Shown in pieces: positions 5,437 to 5,727 of a stretch of DNA of 5,727 nucleotides. This DNA comes from a bacterium (lineage in GTDB: Bacteria; UBA10199; DSSB01), in assembly GCA_030426445.1 (NCBI GenBank), contig JAUHYS010000151.1, positions 1 to 5,727 of the forward strand, in the 5' to 3' direction. Under the pieces are notes generated by a model, which saw nothing but the letters and a program-made list of their open reading frames with translations, searched no databases and had not been told where the DNA came from. The position numbers and the translations under genes were made by a program. Each line of letters opens with the position of its first letter. Position 1 is the stretch's first letter.

Positions 5437-5727
5437 TTACGGTGGTGAGGGAGAAGCATGTCTATTTTTTTGAAAAAACCATTGAAGACAAAGTGAAACC
5501 ACGAGGGTGATCAATAGATACCAGACCAGTCCAAGGGGTAAGTATAAAGTGAGTACGGTCAATAATAAACCGAGGCCCGCAAAAAGCCCCAGTTTCTTGT
5601 AAGAAGGGTGAACAAAGTTTAGCCGCAAGCATAAGAATAAACTGAGGCCTGCCAGTATTGGCATGAAGAAGTAGGGATCTGGAGCAGACAGGTCTTGATA
5701 AAAAAGAAAGGGAGTGAAGCGAAATTC
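5437..5727 (-). CDS. YidC/Oxa1/Alb3-family membrane insertase, C-terminal fragment (5' part beyond window edge)
   Basis: The frame is open from the right edge to TAA at 5439-5437, giving 96 residues. YidC proteins insert and fold proteins in the inner membrane. The fragment matches the last conserved part of the YidC core: PFLFYQDLSAPDPYFFMPIL at about 6-25, equivalent to the family's W-x-x-DLS-x-x-DPYYxLP region, then a transmembrane segment (about 20-36), a short polar loop, a second hydrophobic segment (about 46-62), and PLGLVWYLL at 64-72, equivalent to the FPSGLVLYW motif, with a final membrane helix ending QWFFQKNR. It is divergent: the usual MPxxF motif before the last loop is absent, and the tail (HASPSPP) is short and poor in Lys/Arg compared with standard YidC. 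An internal ATG at 5664 gives a 75-aa reading frame, but conserved residues lie upstream of it, so it is not the start. In most proteobacteria yidC is followed by jag or mnmE; here the next gene is a LuxR regulator, so this may be a paralogue. Confidence 0.8.
   Translation of the reverse strand, partial: EFRFTPFLFYQDLSAPDPYFFMPILAGLSLFLCLRLNFVHPSYKKLGLFAGLGLLLTVLTLYLPLGLVWYLLITLVVSLCLQWFFQKNRHASPSPP

Overview
The window is AT-rich (clearly below 50% G+C) and looks like a chromosomal stretch of a Gram-negative bacterium. The evidence is a YidC/Oxa1-type membrane insertase fragment, a signal-peptide-bearing surface or secreted repeat protein, and two MalT/LAL-type LuxR regulators. I cannot place it to a genus. 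A low-GC deltaproteobacterial, Bdellovibrio-like or gammaproteobacterial origin would all fit. I see no tRNA, rRNA, CRISPR, insertion sequence or integrase.

All four genes read on the minus strand, so transcription runs from right to left. (1) 5727-5437 is the C-terminal 96 residues of a divergent YidC-family insertase, cut by the right edge. (2) A 92-base gap follows, holding a perfect 7-4-7 palindrome. (3) 5344-2987 is a full-length LAL regulator of 785 aa, with a P-loop STAND ATPase, winged helix, TPR-like helical sensor and LuxR HTH. (4) 3048-1756 is a second, short LAL regulator of 430 aa. It overlaps gene 3 by up to 62 nt, keeps the ATPase and the HTH, but lacks the TPR sensor. (5) A 219-base gap follows, with candidate promoter elements. 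(6) 1536-1 is a secreted protein built from about 107-residue Ig-like 'choice-of-anchor D' repeats, cut by the left edge after 512 residues. This gene is open at the window boundary and is easily missed, because it shows no stop codon here.

The most interesting part is the regulator pair. The short partner has no sensor domain and has lost residues of the nucleotide switch that the long partner keeps: the second Walker B acid, and the His of the winged-helix R-x-H-x-L-F motif. It may therefore be a locked, decoy or modulating partner of the sensor-bearing protein. A GGGTGA element occurs both in the palindrome before the long regulator and at about -36 of a -35-less candidate promoter in front of the surface-protein gene. 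This resembles the arrangement at MalT-dependent promoters. A working model, which is inference only, is a signal-responsive two-protein switch that controls itself and the adjacent surface repeat protein.
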